From NCBI GenBank assembly GCA_049509915.1, contig JBEKZL010000197.1, positions 1 to 14,419 on the forward strand: a stretch of DNA of 14,419 nucleotides, written 5' to 3'. Shown one piece after another: positions 1 through 6,766 of the stretch. The position numbers and the translations under genes were made by a program. The notes beneath the pieces were generated by a model, which was not told the DNA's origin, made no database searches, and saw only the letters and a list, made by a program, of their open reading frames with translations. Every line of letters begins with the position of its first letter. Within the stretch, counting starts at the first letter, position 1. This DNA comes from JBEKYD01 sp049509915 (lineage in GTDB: Bacteria; Acidobacteriota; Terriglobia; Bryobacterales; Bryobacteraceae).

Positions 1-553
1 CCGGCCCCACCGCGCCACGCGTCTGCCGCACGGCTTCCAGATCCTGTTCGGCCCCGGAGCCGAGGCGCATTTTGTAGGCGCGAAACCCGAGCTTTTCCAC
101 CGCCGAAGCCTCGGCCGCATAGGCCCCCGCCGGCATGTACATGCCGGCGCTGCCGTAGAGACGGATGCGGTCGCGGACGCGTCCGCCGATCAACTCCGAC
201 ACCGGCGCGCCCAGCGCTTTGCCGACCAGATCGTAGAGCGCGATTTCCACGGCGCCGTAAAGCTTGGCCAGCCCGGCGTCCTGTCCCGGTCCTTCGAGAA
301 AGAGCACCCGCAACGCATCGGGATCGGCCAGGACCTTTCCCTGAAGAAAGGGAGCGATGGTCTCGTCGATGGCGCCGGCCACGGCCTCGCTGGCCAGGCC
401 CGGACCGTATCCCACCAGTCCGTTGTCCGATTCCACGCGGATGAACATGGCGTCGCGCTTCAGAATCGTTCTCTCGCCGCCCCAAAAAGGCAAACGGATC
501 GGCTGGGGAAACGGATAAGAAAGAAGGAAGGCGCGAACGCCGGAAATTTTCAT
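1..553 (-). CDS. Mandelate racemase/muconate lactonizing enzyme family protein (N-terminal part, cut by window edge)
   Basis: I translated this frame by hand from the ATG at 553-551; it stays open to the left edge, giving about 183 residues of a family that usually runs to 350-400. It starts MKISGVRAF and has the family's N-terminal capping-domain features: a segment like FIRVESDNGLVGYGPG, then YGAVEIALYDLVGKALG, then the GAPVSELIGG and VRDRIRLYGS region that leads into the barrel. The first catalytic strand reads AYKMRLG, so the usual KxK motif is KxR here. Family members abstract a proton alpha to a carboxylate using a Mg2+-bound enolate, as racemases, cycloisomerases or sugar-acid dehydratases. 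The metal ligands and second catalytic base lie outside the window, so the substrate cannot be told. No signal peptide is visible; it is probably cytoplasmic. Its start is only 20 bp from the divergent gene at 574. Confidence 0.88.
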   Translation of the reverse strand, partial: MKISGVRAFLLSYPFPQPIRLPFWGGERTILKRDAMFIRVESDNGLVGYGPGLASEAVAGAIDETIAPFLQGKVLADPDALRVLFLEGPGQDAGLAKLYGAVEIALYDLVGKALGAPVSELIGGRVRDRIRLYGSAGMYMPAGAYAAEASAVEKLGFRAYKMRLGSGAEQDLEAVRQTRGAVGP

Positions 554-573
554 GCGACGGAGATTAGGTTAAC

Positions 574-1110
574 ATGGCGGGCAGGAACAGAATGCACGCC
601 ACGCGAATCGCCGCCTTTTTGATATCGCTCCCTTTGCTGGCCGCCGGCCCAAGCGATCGCCGACGGATCGAGTCGGTGTACCGGCAATATGCAATCGACT
701 TCGAGATGAAGGACTTTCAGGCGCTTGAGAGTTTATTGGCGCCCGGCTACACGAGCGTAGTCGATGGCCGCAGCGTGGGTCACGACGAGGCGGTGTCGTC
801 GGCCAAGGCGCAGTCGAAAAAGGCGGGTTCGCCGGTGCGCTGCCGCTTCAAGATCGGGCGGGTCGCGATTGACGGCTCGGGCGCCTCGGTCCAGGTTACC
901 GAAGCCGCGCGCTATATTCTGAGGGCTCCGGACAAGAGTCTGCACCGGTTCCGCTACGTGCGCGAGCGGCAGGACCACCTGGTGCTGGCCGAGGGTAAGT
1001 GGCGGATCGATGCCAGCCGCCGCTGGGCGGAAAAGGCGAGTTACTGGCTGGATAGCAAGCCGGCCGGAGCCGATAGAGTGCGCAAAGTTCTCGGGCCGGA
1101 CGCCTTGTAG
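574..1110 (+). CDS. Secreted NTF2-like (SnoaL/DUF4440-type) protein
   Basis: The protein has 178 residues. A hydrophobic stretch at about residues 11-24 (RIAAFLISLPLLAAG) looks like a signal peptide. Next comes a helix resembling the start of the NTF2-like cone fold: RRIESVYRQYAIDFEMKDFQALESLLAPGYTSV. The rest alternates short strands (VRCRFKIGRVAIDGSGASVQV, then YVRERQDHLVLAEGKWRID), as in DUF4440/SnoaL-like proteins. Such proteins bind small ligands or act as small enzymes, and the fold alone does not fix the role. Two starts are possible. ATG 574 has AGG five bases upstream; ATG 592 has AGGA five bases upstream and gives a shorter, more typical signal peptide. I kept 574 but 592 is equally good. 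The gene ends 18 bp before the convergent kinase gene. Specific function unknown. Confidence 0.72.
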   Translation: MAGRNRMHATRIAAFLISLPLLAAGPSDRRRIESVYRQYAIDFEMKDFQALESLLAPGYTSVVDGRSVGHDEAVSSAKAQSKKAGSPVRCRFKIGRVAIDGSGASVQVTEAARYILRAPDKSLHRFRYVRERQDHLVLAEGKWRIDASRRWAEKASYWLDSKPAGADRVRKVLGPDAL

Positions 1111-1128
1111 GGACGGGATGCGCCAGCG

Positions 1129-1566
1129 TTATCCCCGAACCACGGTGATGCGCGCGAATCCTTCCTCCGCGGTGGGAGGGGACAGGCGCGCCGACATACG
1201 CATCAGCACATCGTCCGGCACTACCCGCCGCCGACGCCGATTGCGCGCGCAGCACACTTCGAATGGCACGTCGAAGAACACCGCCTCGGCCGTGCATCCT
1301 CGCTTGCGAGCTATCTCCAGATAGGGCCGGCGCTCGCGCACCGTCAGGTTAGTGGCGTCGATATAGGTGACCGGACGGCCGATCTCGAGGCGCTGCCGCA
1401 ACAGATACCGCAGCGTCTGGAAAACGCGCCCTTGCGCACTCTGATCGGTTTCGTCGTCCGCCAACCAAAGGCGGATCTTGTCGCTCGCAAGACCAGTGCC
1501 GCCCACCTTCTCGAGGTAAGTCGACTTACCCGAGCCAGGAAGTCCGACCAGTACGATAATGCGCAT
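1129..1566 (-). CDS. P-loop kinase (AAA / polynucleotide-kinase-like, COG4639 type)
   Basis: The protein begins MRIIVLVGLPGSGKST, a strand followed at once by a perfect Walker A motif (residues 8-16). Later features fit the small predicted kinases related to the T4 polynucleotide kinase 5'-kinase domain: LASDKIRLWL after the P-loop, YIDATNLTVRERR (Walker-B-like strand, then the ATN motif common in this group), and VFFDVPFEVCCARNRRR in the lid region. ATP-dependent phosphorylation is expected; the substrate (nucleic acid end, nucleotide or other small molecule) is unknown. About 145 residues is full length for a stand-alone kinase domain. I chose ATG 1566 because the P-loop strand normally lies at the extreme N-terminus. 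A GTG at 1578 would add four residues (MDQP), and neither start has a strong ribosome binding site. It lies 20-32 bp downstream of the small-protein gene at 1599-1874, probably in one transcript. Confidence 0.85.
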   Translation of the reverse strand: MRIIVLVGLPGSGKSTYLEKVGGTGLASDKIRLWLADDETDQSAQGRVFQTLRYLLRQRLEIGRPVTYIDATNLTVRERRPYLEIARKRGCTAEAVFFDVPFEVCCARNRRRRRVVPDDVLMRMSARLSPPTAEEGFARITVVRG

Positions 1567-1598
1567 CGGCTGGTCCACTGGTCCGCGCCGCCGTTCCG

Positions 1599-1874
1599 CT
1601 ATTTTTCTTCCGACTTGGCTTGCGCCTTGCGCCTGCGATGCTCGGCCCAGCGTTTTTTCTGCGCCAACGCAATACGCCGGCGCGCCGCCACGCTGAGAAC
1701 GCGTTTTGGAGCCACCGCCGGTTTCTCTCCCGCTACCGATGGCGCCGCCGCTTTACCTTTGAGCTGAGCCTGGATCTCGCGAATCTTCTCGTCTATCTTC
1801 TCCCGTTCGTGCTGATAACCGACCAGAGCCATTTGCAACGTGGCGATATCATAGGTAGCCTTCAAACCTGCCAT
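1599..1874 (-). CDS. Small basic coiled-coil protein with RRRIALAQKKRWAE motif
   Basis: I do not recognise a characterised gene. The 91-residue product has three parts. Residues 1-40 form a likely amphipathic helix or coiled coil (QMALVGYQHEREKIDEKIREIQAQLKG). Residues 41-57 are an Ala/Pro/Lys linker. Residues 58-91 are highly basic and contain LSVAARRRIALAQKKRWAEH. That (S/A)xxARxRIAxAQKxRWA pattern recurs in short proteins of many soil bacteria and resembles a small helical nucleic-acid-binding motif; nucleic-acid binding is inference from charge and pattern. The start is well supported: the minus strand reads GGGGGAGAG about eight bases before the ATG at 1874. The frame is unusually well preserved for so short a gene. 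It heads a two-gene unit with the P-loop kinase (20-bp gap to the kinase's GTG). Confidence 0.7.
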   Translation of the reverse strand: MAGLKATYDIATLQMALVGYQHEREKIDEKIREIQAQLKGKAAAPSVAGEKPAVAPKRVLSVAARRRIALAQKKRWAEHRRRKAQAKSEEK

Positions 1875-1892
1875 TGGAACTCTCCCCCGGAC

Positions 1893-1922
1893 ACTATAAC
1901 ATGGAGTGGCGGACGATGTTAC
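1893..1922 (-). promoter_or_regulatory. Candidate sigma-70-like promoter for the small protein/kinase unit
   Basis: On the minus strand GTAACA (1922-1917, four of six matches to TTGACA) is followed after 18 bp by TATAGT (1898-1893, five of six matches to TATAAT). The expected start of transcription lies near 1886, very close to the GGGGGAG ribosome binding site, so the leader would be short. Inferred from sequence alone. Confidence 0.35.
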
Positions 1923-1965
1923 CGCATAAGAAGTAGGTATCTATCGGTTGGCAAAGGTTCTTAAC

Positions 1966-2445
1966 ATGAGACTGCTGATTCAGCGGGTAAGCGAAGCGAG
2001 CGTGTTGGTCGGAAATGACACGGTAGCCGGCATACGTACGGGATTACTAGTATTGATCGGAATTAAGAAGGACGACGGCTCTGCCGAAGCGGATTTCCTT
2101 CTGGAAAAGGCCACTCAGCTCCGCATTTTCCCGGATGAGAACGGCAAAATGAATAAAAACCTTATCGAGGCCCGGGGAGCAATGTTGATCGTGTCGCAGT
2201 TTACTTTGTATGGCAACTGCCGCAAGGGACGCCGGCCCAGCTTCGACCTGGCCGCGCCTCCCGAACGAGCCCGCTACCTCTATGATTACTTTGTTGCCGC
2301 CGCCCGCGGCGGTCCGGCACCTGTCGAGTGCGGTGTATTCCAGTCCTCCATGCAGGTGCGGTTGGTCAACGACGGTCCGGTGACTTTGTGGCTGGATTCC
2401 GACGAGCTTCAGAAGCCCCAACGCCCGGTAACTCACAGAGGTTAA
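1966..2445 (+). CDS. dtd: D-aminoacyl-tRNA deacylase
   Basis: DTD removes D-amino acids (and glycine wrongly loaded on tRNA-Ala) from tRNA in the cytoplasm, as a homodimeric proofreading enzyme. The 159-residue product starts MRLLIQRVSEASV, the standard DTD N-terminus. It carries the catalytic-pocket motif SQFT (77-80) followed by KGRRPSF. Near the C-terminus is NDGPVT, whose Gly137-Pro138 matches the cross-subunit Gly-cisPro pair that enforces chiral selectivity. Length is slightly above the usual 145-150 because of a short tail after LWLDS. I chose ATG 1966 because AAAGG lies eight bases upstream; the TTG at 1948 would add six residues that do not resemble DTD. The gene stands alone, divergent from the 1599-1874 gene and convergent with the amidohydrolase operon. 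Confidence 0.97.
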   Translation: MRLLIQRVSEASVLVGNDTVAGIRTGLLVLIGIKKDDGSAEADFLLEKATQLRIFPDENGKMNKNLIEARGAMLIVSQFTLYGNCRKGRRPSFDLAAPPERARYLYDYFVAAARGGPAPVECGVFQSSMQVRLVNDGPVTLWLDSDELQKPQRPVTHRG

Positions 2446-2451
2446 TTCAAG

Positions 2452-2467
2452 CCGCCGATCAAGGCGG
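2452..2467. repeat. Small inverted repeat CCGCC/GGCGG after dtd
   Basis: CCGCC (2452-2456) and GGCGG (2463-2467) could form a 5-bp hairpin just after the dtd stop. It directly abuts the longer inverted repeat at 2469-2508, and the two share the word elements CGCCGAT/GGCGGAT. Together they look like one intergenic repeat element. Confidence 0.35.
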
Positions 2468-2468
2468 A

Positions 2469-2508
2469 TAAACGCCGATAACTTCGTTGCTTTCCCTATC
2501 GGCGTTTA
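2469..2508. terminator. Perfect 12-bp inverted repeat, candidate bidirectional terminator
   Basis: TAAACGCCGATA (2469-2480) is exactly repeated inverted as TATCGGCGTTTA (2497-2508) around a 16-base loop. It lies between the convergent dtd and amidohydrolase genes, where a terminator is expected. Neither strand shows a run of T after the stem, so it is not a textbook intrinsic terminator; it may instead be an extragenic palindromic repeat. Confidence 0.5.
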
Positions 2509-2525
2509 CACACGGCCTGATTCCT

Positions 2526-2542
2526 CGGGAAGAAAACTCCCG
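2526..2542 (-). terminator. Short hairpin downstream of the amidohydrolase operon
   Basis: On the minus strand CGGGA, a 7-base loop (GTTTTCT) and TCCCG follow the stop of the last amidohydrolase by about 13 bases. The stem is only 5 bp and has no T-run after it, so this is weak evidence for a terminator; it may act with the 12-bp palindrome further on. Confidence 0.3.
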
Positions 2543-2555
2543 GTAGTCTGGTGAG

Positions 2556-3902
2556 TTATGGACGGGCCAGGTACTTTTCGTACAGACGGGTCTGCTTGTT
2601 GGTCAAATCCACGTCCTGGCCCTTGATGAATAAGTGCTTGACCTGAGTTTGAATTTCCAGGATGTCGCCGGTGGTCAGCACGAGATCGGCGAGTTTGCCT
2701 TTCTCGATGGAGCCTAACTGATCGCTTACGCCCCAAATCTCGGCGGGATTGATGGTGATCGCTTTCAGTGCTTCTTCCTGCGGAAGTCCAAATGCCACCG
2801 CGGTGGCCGCCTGATAAGGAAGATCGCGCACAAACTCGTTCTCAAAGGTGCCAAAAGCGAATTTCACTCCGGCCTTGTAGCATTCGAGCGGGAGGGTAAA
2901 CGCCTGATCGTAAGGGTCGTCTTCGCCGCGCGGCAGAGCCAGTACTTTACCCAGAATCACAGGGATATTCTTAGCCTTCAACTCGGCGGCGGCGGCGCCT
3001 AACTCGCGCGGCTGCAACAGAACTACCTTGACATTCTGCTTATCGGCGAAGGCGATGGCGTCGTGTATCGTCTTCGGCGTCGATACCGAAATCGCCAATG
3101 GAGTCCTGCCTTCGAACACCGGGATCAAGGCTTCATACTTCAAATCGCGCACTAATCCGGGCGCGGCGGCCGCCTTGGCCTTCTGGTAGCGGCGCGCCTG
3201 GTCGAAAAAGTCGGTCAGCTTACCCAAGTCTTTCTCGTAAGTGCGCAGGGTTTGGGCATAGGTACCCGCGGCGCCCGCCTCGCCCAAGAACTCGGCGAAA
3301 TCGGGGTTGCCGCCGCGTCCGCCACGGCCGCCCAAGCTGGGAAATTGCACCGCGATGGCAGCCGACGGCAGTACCGCCATCTGTTCCCAAGTCCAGCCGT
3401 CGGTATGGATCAACGCGGCCTGCCCGGAGATTACCTGGCGCGCCGCCGCGCCCCGCCCGCCTCCTGCGCTGCTGGTCGGAAACGTCATCGCGCTGGTGAC
3501 GCCGTTCACGCGCACCACTGGAAAGTGCTCGCTGCCTGGGTTGACGGCAGCCAGCGCGCGCAGTTGCGGCATGTACTCTCCCAACTCCCCCGTATCCACG
3601 CTCTCGCGAATCGCCTCAATCTCGGAAAGGCCCAACTGGGTCGCGGAATCGATCATGCCGGGATAGACGCGCAGCCCTTTGCCGTCGACGATTCGCGCGC
3701 CCTTAGGCGCCACCACCTTGGCGCCGACGTCGGCGATCCTGCCGTTCTCAAGCAATACGGAAACACCTTTTATCGCCGGCCCGGTGACAGGGTACACATC
3801 AGCGCCGCGAATCAAGACCGGCGCGTCGGCTGCCGCCCACGCCATCACGCCGCCCAGCCATAGCCCCGCCGCCATGCCAAAAAGCAATTCGATCTTCTTC
3901 AT
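2556..3902 (-). CDS. Secreted amidohydrolase-fold protein lacking metal ligands (third gene of operon)
   Basis: The 448-residue product has a signal peptide (about 1-24, ending AWAAADA). The amidohydrolase framework is intact: an N-terminal beta-sandwich segment (LIRGADVYPVTGPAIKGVSVLLENGRIADVG) and a C-terminal one (INPAEIWGVSDQLGSIEKGKLADLVLTTGD). The catalytic residues are not. Where family members have DxHxH, this reads MIDSATQ (Ala87, Gln89). The strand-5 His region reads LAISVS, the strand-6 LQH becomes LQP, and the strand-8 Asp region reads GTFENEF. By family knowledge it should not bind the usual binuclear metal site. Glycine/arginine-rich inserts (AGGGRG, GGRGGRGG) break the barrel sequence. 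It starts in a 4-bp ATGA overlap with the upstream gene, so translation is coupled. A structural or regulatory partner of the active paralogue is my inference. Confidence 0.87.
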   Translation of the reverse strand: MKKIELLFGMAAGLWLGGVMAWAAADAPVLIRGADVYPVTGPAIKGVSVLLENGRIADVGAKVVAPKGARIVDGKGLRVYPGMIDSATQLGLSEIEAIRESVDTGELGEYMPQLRALAAVNPGSEHFPVVRVNGVTSAMTFPTSSAGGGRGAAARQVISGQAALIHTDGWTWEQMAVLPSAAIAVQFPSLGGRGGRGGNPDFAEFLGEAGAAGTYAQTLRTYEKDLGKLTDFFDQARRYQKAKAAAAPGLVRDLKYEALIPVFEGRTPLAISVSTPKTIHDAIAFADKQNVKVVLLQPRELGAAAAELKAKNIPVILGKVLALPRGEDDPYDQAFTLPLECYKAGVKFAFGTFENEFVRDLPYQAATAVAFGLPQEEALKAITINPAEIWGVSDQLGSIEKGKLADLVLTTGDILEIQTQVKHLFIKGQDVDLTNKQTRLYEKYLARP

Positions 3903-5245
3903 CCGTTGGGTCTCCTCGCCGGCTGTTGCCGCGGCTGGCTCTGCTTGATCTTATCCAGCAATTTTTGTTTCTCGGCCGCCGTCGCCTTGGCGGCGCTCAC
4001 TGCCTTATCGCGGTCGAAATAAACCGTTCCATCGATCAACACCTTCTGCACCTTGGCGTAATCGGAAAGCGGGTACTTATCGTAGATCACCAGGTCGGCG
4101 TCTTTGCCTACCTCGATCGATCCCACCCGCTGGTCGATGCCCAATTGCTTGGCCGGATTGATGGTGACCATCGCCAGGGCATCGTTCTCGCTCGCTCCGC
4201 CGTACTTCATGGCTTTGGCGGCCTCGGTGTTGAGGTGCCGCATCAGCTCGGCGTCGTCACTGTTGAGACTGACCACGATCCCTTTCTTCTGCATCAGCGC
4301 CGCATTGTACGGAATCGCATCGATAGCCTCGATCTTATAGGCCCACCAATCGGAAAAGGTGCTGGCGCCCGCCCCGTGAGCCAGAATCTCGGGCGCCACC
4401 TTGTATCCCTCCAGCACGTGTTGCAGAGTGCGGATCTTGAAACCGTAATCGTCGGCAACGCGCAGCAGCATCAGAATCTCGTCGGAGCGGTAACAGTGGG
4501 CATGCACATAGCGCTTGCCTTCGAGGACTTCCTTTAGCGCTTCCAGCTTCAGATCCCTGCGCGGCGGAATGGCGTGTTCACCGCGGGCCTGGCTGGCGTC
4601 GTAAACGTCCCATTCGGCTTTGTATGCCTTAGCCTGGTTAAAGGCTTCGCGAATGACGTCTTCCACGCCCATGCGTGTGGCCGGATAGCGCGCGAACACG
4701 GGCGTAGCATTAGCCCCCCGTCCGCCTTGCGGGTTACCGGCGCGTTTCGGATTCTCTCCCAGCGCGAACTTGATTCCCGGCAGCGCGCCTTCGAAAATCA
4801 TGCCCTGCGCATCCTTACCCCAGCGCATCTTCAGCACGATGGTTTTGCCGCCGATGGCGTTGGCGGAGCCATGCAGGATGTTGGCCGTGGTGACGCCGCC
4901 GGCCAGCGCGCGGTAGATGGAGACATCTTCGGGGTCGATGACATCCTTGATATCGACCATGGAGGAAACCGATACGCTGCCCTCGTTCACGCCGCCATCC
5001 ACGGCGATGTGCGAGTGGCAATCGATAATGCCCGGGATCAGGTATTGGCCGCCGGCATCGATAATCGTCGCGCCCTGGGGCACCATCACCTTCTCGCCCA
5101 CGTCGGCGATTTTACCGTCCTTGACGACCACCGAGCCCTTGAGCGTGCCCTTAGTCACGGTCATGATGGTGGCGTTCTCGATCACAATGGTTTGGGCGGC
5201 CACAGGCACCAGCGCGGCCAGCGCAATGAAGAGGAGCTTTCTCAT
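3899..5245 (-). CDS. Secreted metal-dependent amidohydrolase (imidazolonepropionase-like), apparently active member
   Basis: This 448-residue protein has a signal peptide (1-18, ...ALVPVAAQT) and a full amidohydrolase active site. IIDCHSH places the metal-binding pair at His77 and His79. PGIKFALGENPKR puts Lys159 where the bridging carboxylated lysine is expected. VHAHCYR supplies the strand-5 histidine (248 or 250), LQH gives His276 on strand 6, and NSDD (329-331) supplies the strand-8 Asp. It ends with the usual beta-sandwich strands (GSIEVGKDADLVIYDKYPL) and a basic, Gln/Pro-rich tail. COG1228-type enzymes hydrolyse cyclic amides or peptide-like C-N bonds; an exported member probably acts on a periplasmic or extracellular substrate, unknown here. 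It overlaps its neighbours by 4 bp on both sides and is the only one of the three with the ligands. Confidence 0.92.
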   Translation of the reverse strand: MRKLLFIALAALVPVAAQTIVIENATIMTVTKGTLKGSVVVKDGKIADVGEKVMVPQGATIIDAGGQYLIPGIIDCHSHIAVDGGVNEGSVSVSSMVDIKDVIDPEDVSIYRALAGGVTTANILHGSANAIGGKTIVLKMRWGKDAQGMIFEGALPGIKFALGENPKRAGNPQGGRGANATPVFARYPATRMGVEDVIREAFNQAKAYKAEWDVYDASQARGEHAIPPRRDLKLEALKEVLEGKRYVHAHCYRSDEILMLLRVADDYGFKIRTLQHVLEGYKVAPEILAHGAGASTFSDWWAYKIEAIDAIPYNAALMQKKGIVVSLNSDDAELMRHLNTEAAKAMKYGGASENDALAMVTINPAKQLGIDQRVGSIEVGKDADLVIYDKYPLSDYAKVQKVLIDGTVYFDRDKAVSAAKATAAEKQKLLDKIKQSQPRQQPARRPNG

Positions 5246-6621
5246 CGGATTTCCCCCGGTTCCTCGGTGGCCTGGCCGCGGCCGCCCGGCGGAGCTTCCA
5301 CCGCGGGCTTATACAGCTTGCCATCCACAAATACCGTTTCGATGCGGGTATTGACGTCGAAGATTTCTCCCTTGGTCAGCACCAGGTTGGCGATTTTGCC
5401 TTTCTCGATGCTGCCAAGACGGTCGGCCACGCCGTAGATTTGGGCCGGCGACAAGGTGAACGCGCGCAGCGCGTCTTCCCGCGACAATCCCGCGTCGATG
5501 GCTTTCTTCACCGCGCGCACCAAGTCGCGCGGCGCATCGATGCCGTCGGTGTAGAAGGCGAACGGCACACCGGCTTTTTGAAGTGCGACGGGAGCGGCCG
5601 GCCCCTGGTCGATGTTGGCAAGCGAGCGCAGCGTCTGATCGGCTTCGGGATCGGGATCGCGCGGAGCTTCGGCCCACTTCAGGCTGACCAGCACCGGACT
5701 CGAGTACTTCTTGAGGATCGGCGCGGCCTCGGGACGATAGGCTTCCCGCATTCCGTAAAGGATTACCGGCTGCTTCAAGTCCACCGCCAGGCGCAACATG
5801 CGGTCCATCTCGATCACGCGATTGGCGGGCAACAGAATGCGTTTCGATTCGACCACGCCCTCGAGAGCCCGGTCGTACGGCGGGCGCTCCAAGCCGCGCG
5901 GATCCTTGGCGTAGGCGTCTTTCACCAGCTTGTAATGATCGGCGTCGAGATAGATCTGGCGGATATAGGCGATGTAACCCATCAAAGCGCCGGGAAATCC
6001 GGACCCGAAACCGCCGAAGCCCGCCGCGCGAGTCACCGAAATGTACTGGCCGAGCGAAGGCGCCACCACCATTTCACCGGCCTTCTCCGCCGCGGCCAGA
6101 TCGATCAGCGAACCCTGGCCGGCAAAAATGCCGCGCGTCGGATAAGTGGCGGTGGTAGTGATACCGCCGGAGCGGACCGTTTCGATGCGGCGGTCGGAGG
6201 GCGAAATCTCGTCCGCCGCCAGCAGCCAGCTGGTAGTCTGGGGCCGGTCTTCCGGACCCAAGGCGCGCGGAGCCGCGGGCTGCGCGGCAGCGGCTGACGT
6301 GCTGGCGGGAGCGGTCTGCCCGCGCCCTCCCCGGCCCGCGGTAGCCACTGGAACCGCGCCCGGCATGCCCACCGTGCTTAAGGCGTCGATCAGGCCGGGA
6401 TAAACCGTCATGCCTTCGCCATCGATTACCCAGGCGCCGGCTGGAATGGCGACGTTTTCGCCCACCGCCTCGATCAGGCCATTGTGGATTACGACCGTAC
6501 CTTTGGCAATCACCGGACCGCCGACGGTGACGATTCTGGCGTTGCGAATCGCAGTCACCGGCGGGCTTTCCGCCAAAGCGAGCCCGCACACGAATAGGAA
6601 TGCCGCTACGAATTTAGACAT
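5242..6621 (-). CDS. Secreted amidohydrolase-fold protein lacking the HxH motif (first gene of operon)
   Basis: The 459-residue product has a clear signal peptide (MSKFVAAFLFVCGLALAES) and the same architecture as its two downstream paralogues. The N-terminal beta-sandwich is IRNARIVTVGGPVIAKGTVV and the C-terminal strands are GSIEKGKIANLVLTKGEIF. The DxHxH site reads GLIDALST, so both histidines are replaced (Leu81, Thr83). The strand-6 His region reads VILYGM. The strand-8 region YTDG keeps an aspartate. It therefore looks partly degenerate rather than wholly eroded, and normal zinc hydrolysis is unlikely. Gly/Arg-rich segments occur after the missing metal site (GRGGRGQ) and near the C-terminus (PPGGRGQ). 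It is the operon's promoter-proximal gene and its stop overlaps the next start by 4 bp. No good ribosome binding site is visible before ATG 6621, but the signal peptide supports that start. Confidence 0.87.
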   Translation of the reverse strand: MSKFVAAFLFVCGLALAESPPVTAIRNARIVTVGGPVIAKGTVVIHNGLIEAVGENVAIPAGAWVIDGEGMTVYPGLIDALSTVGMPGAVPVATAGRGGRGQTAPASTSAAAAQPAAPRALGPEDRPQTTSWLLAADEISPSDRRIETVRSGGITTTATYPTRGIFAGQGSLIDLAAAEKAGEMVVAPSLGQYISVTRAAGFGGFGSGFPGALMGYIAYIRQIYLDADHYKLVKDAYAKDPRGLERPPYDRALEGVVESKRILLPANRVIEMDRMLRLAVDLKQPVILYGMREAYRPEAAPILKKYSSPVLVSLKWAEAPRDPDPEADQTLRSLANIDQGPAAPVALQKAGVPFAFYTDGIDAPRDLVRAVKKAIDAGLSREDALRAFTLSPAQIYGVADRLGSIEKGKIANLVLTKGEIFDVNTRIETVFVDGKLYKPAVEAPPGGRGQATEEPGEIR

Positions 6622-6650
6622 AGTTGTGATGTTAACCGAACTAGGGCGCT

Positions 6651-6676
6651 CGGCCTGGCGATTTGGTTACAGGCCG
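6651..6676. promoter_or_regulatory. Perfect 7-bp inverted repeat upstream of the amidohydrolase operon
   Basis: CGGCCTG (6651-6657) and CAGGCCG (6670-6676) are perfect inverted repeats 12 bases apart, centred about 42 bp before the operon's first ATG. The geometry suits either a dimeric repressor site or a leader hairpin. Function is inferred. Confidence 0.4.
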
Positions 6677-6766
6677 AAGGGCTATCGTCCGATCGGTCAG
6701 TGTCTGGCCTCGGCGGCGGTTTGCCGGCGATTGGGTTCGAACGTGGCGGCTGTCCGATTTCGTCGG

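Noticed and set aside
3252..3863. 203-codon plus-strand frame opposite the third amidohydrolase
   Set aside because: It is an antisense shadow of a well-supported gene in GC-rich DNA, with no domain.
4574..5437. 287-codon plus-strand frame opposite the middle amidohydrolase
   Set aside because: Histidine- and glycine-rich shadow frame without any recognisable domain; the minus-strand protein has clear catalytic motifs.
5440..6297. 285-codon plus-strand frame opposite the first amidohydrolase
   Set aside because: Arg/His-rich antisense shadow; the signal peptide and fold on the minus strand are convincing.
6734..6745. GGGTTCGAAC, resembling a tRNA T-loop
   Set aside because: The flanking bases do not pair into a T-stem and no acceptor or anticodon arms are present.
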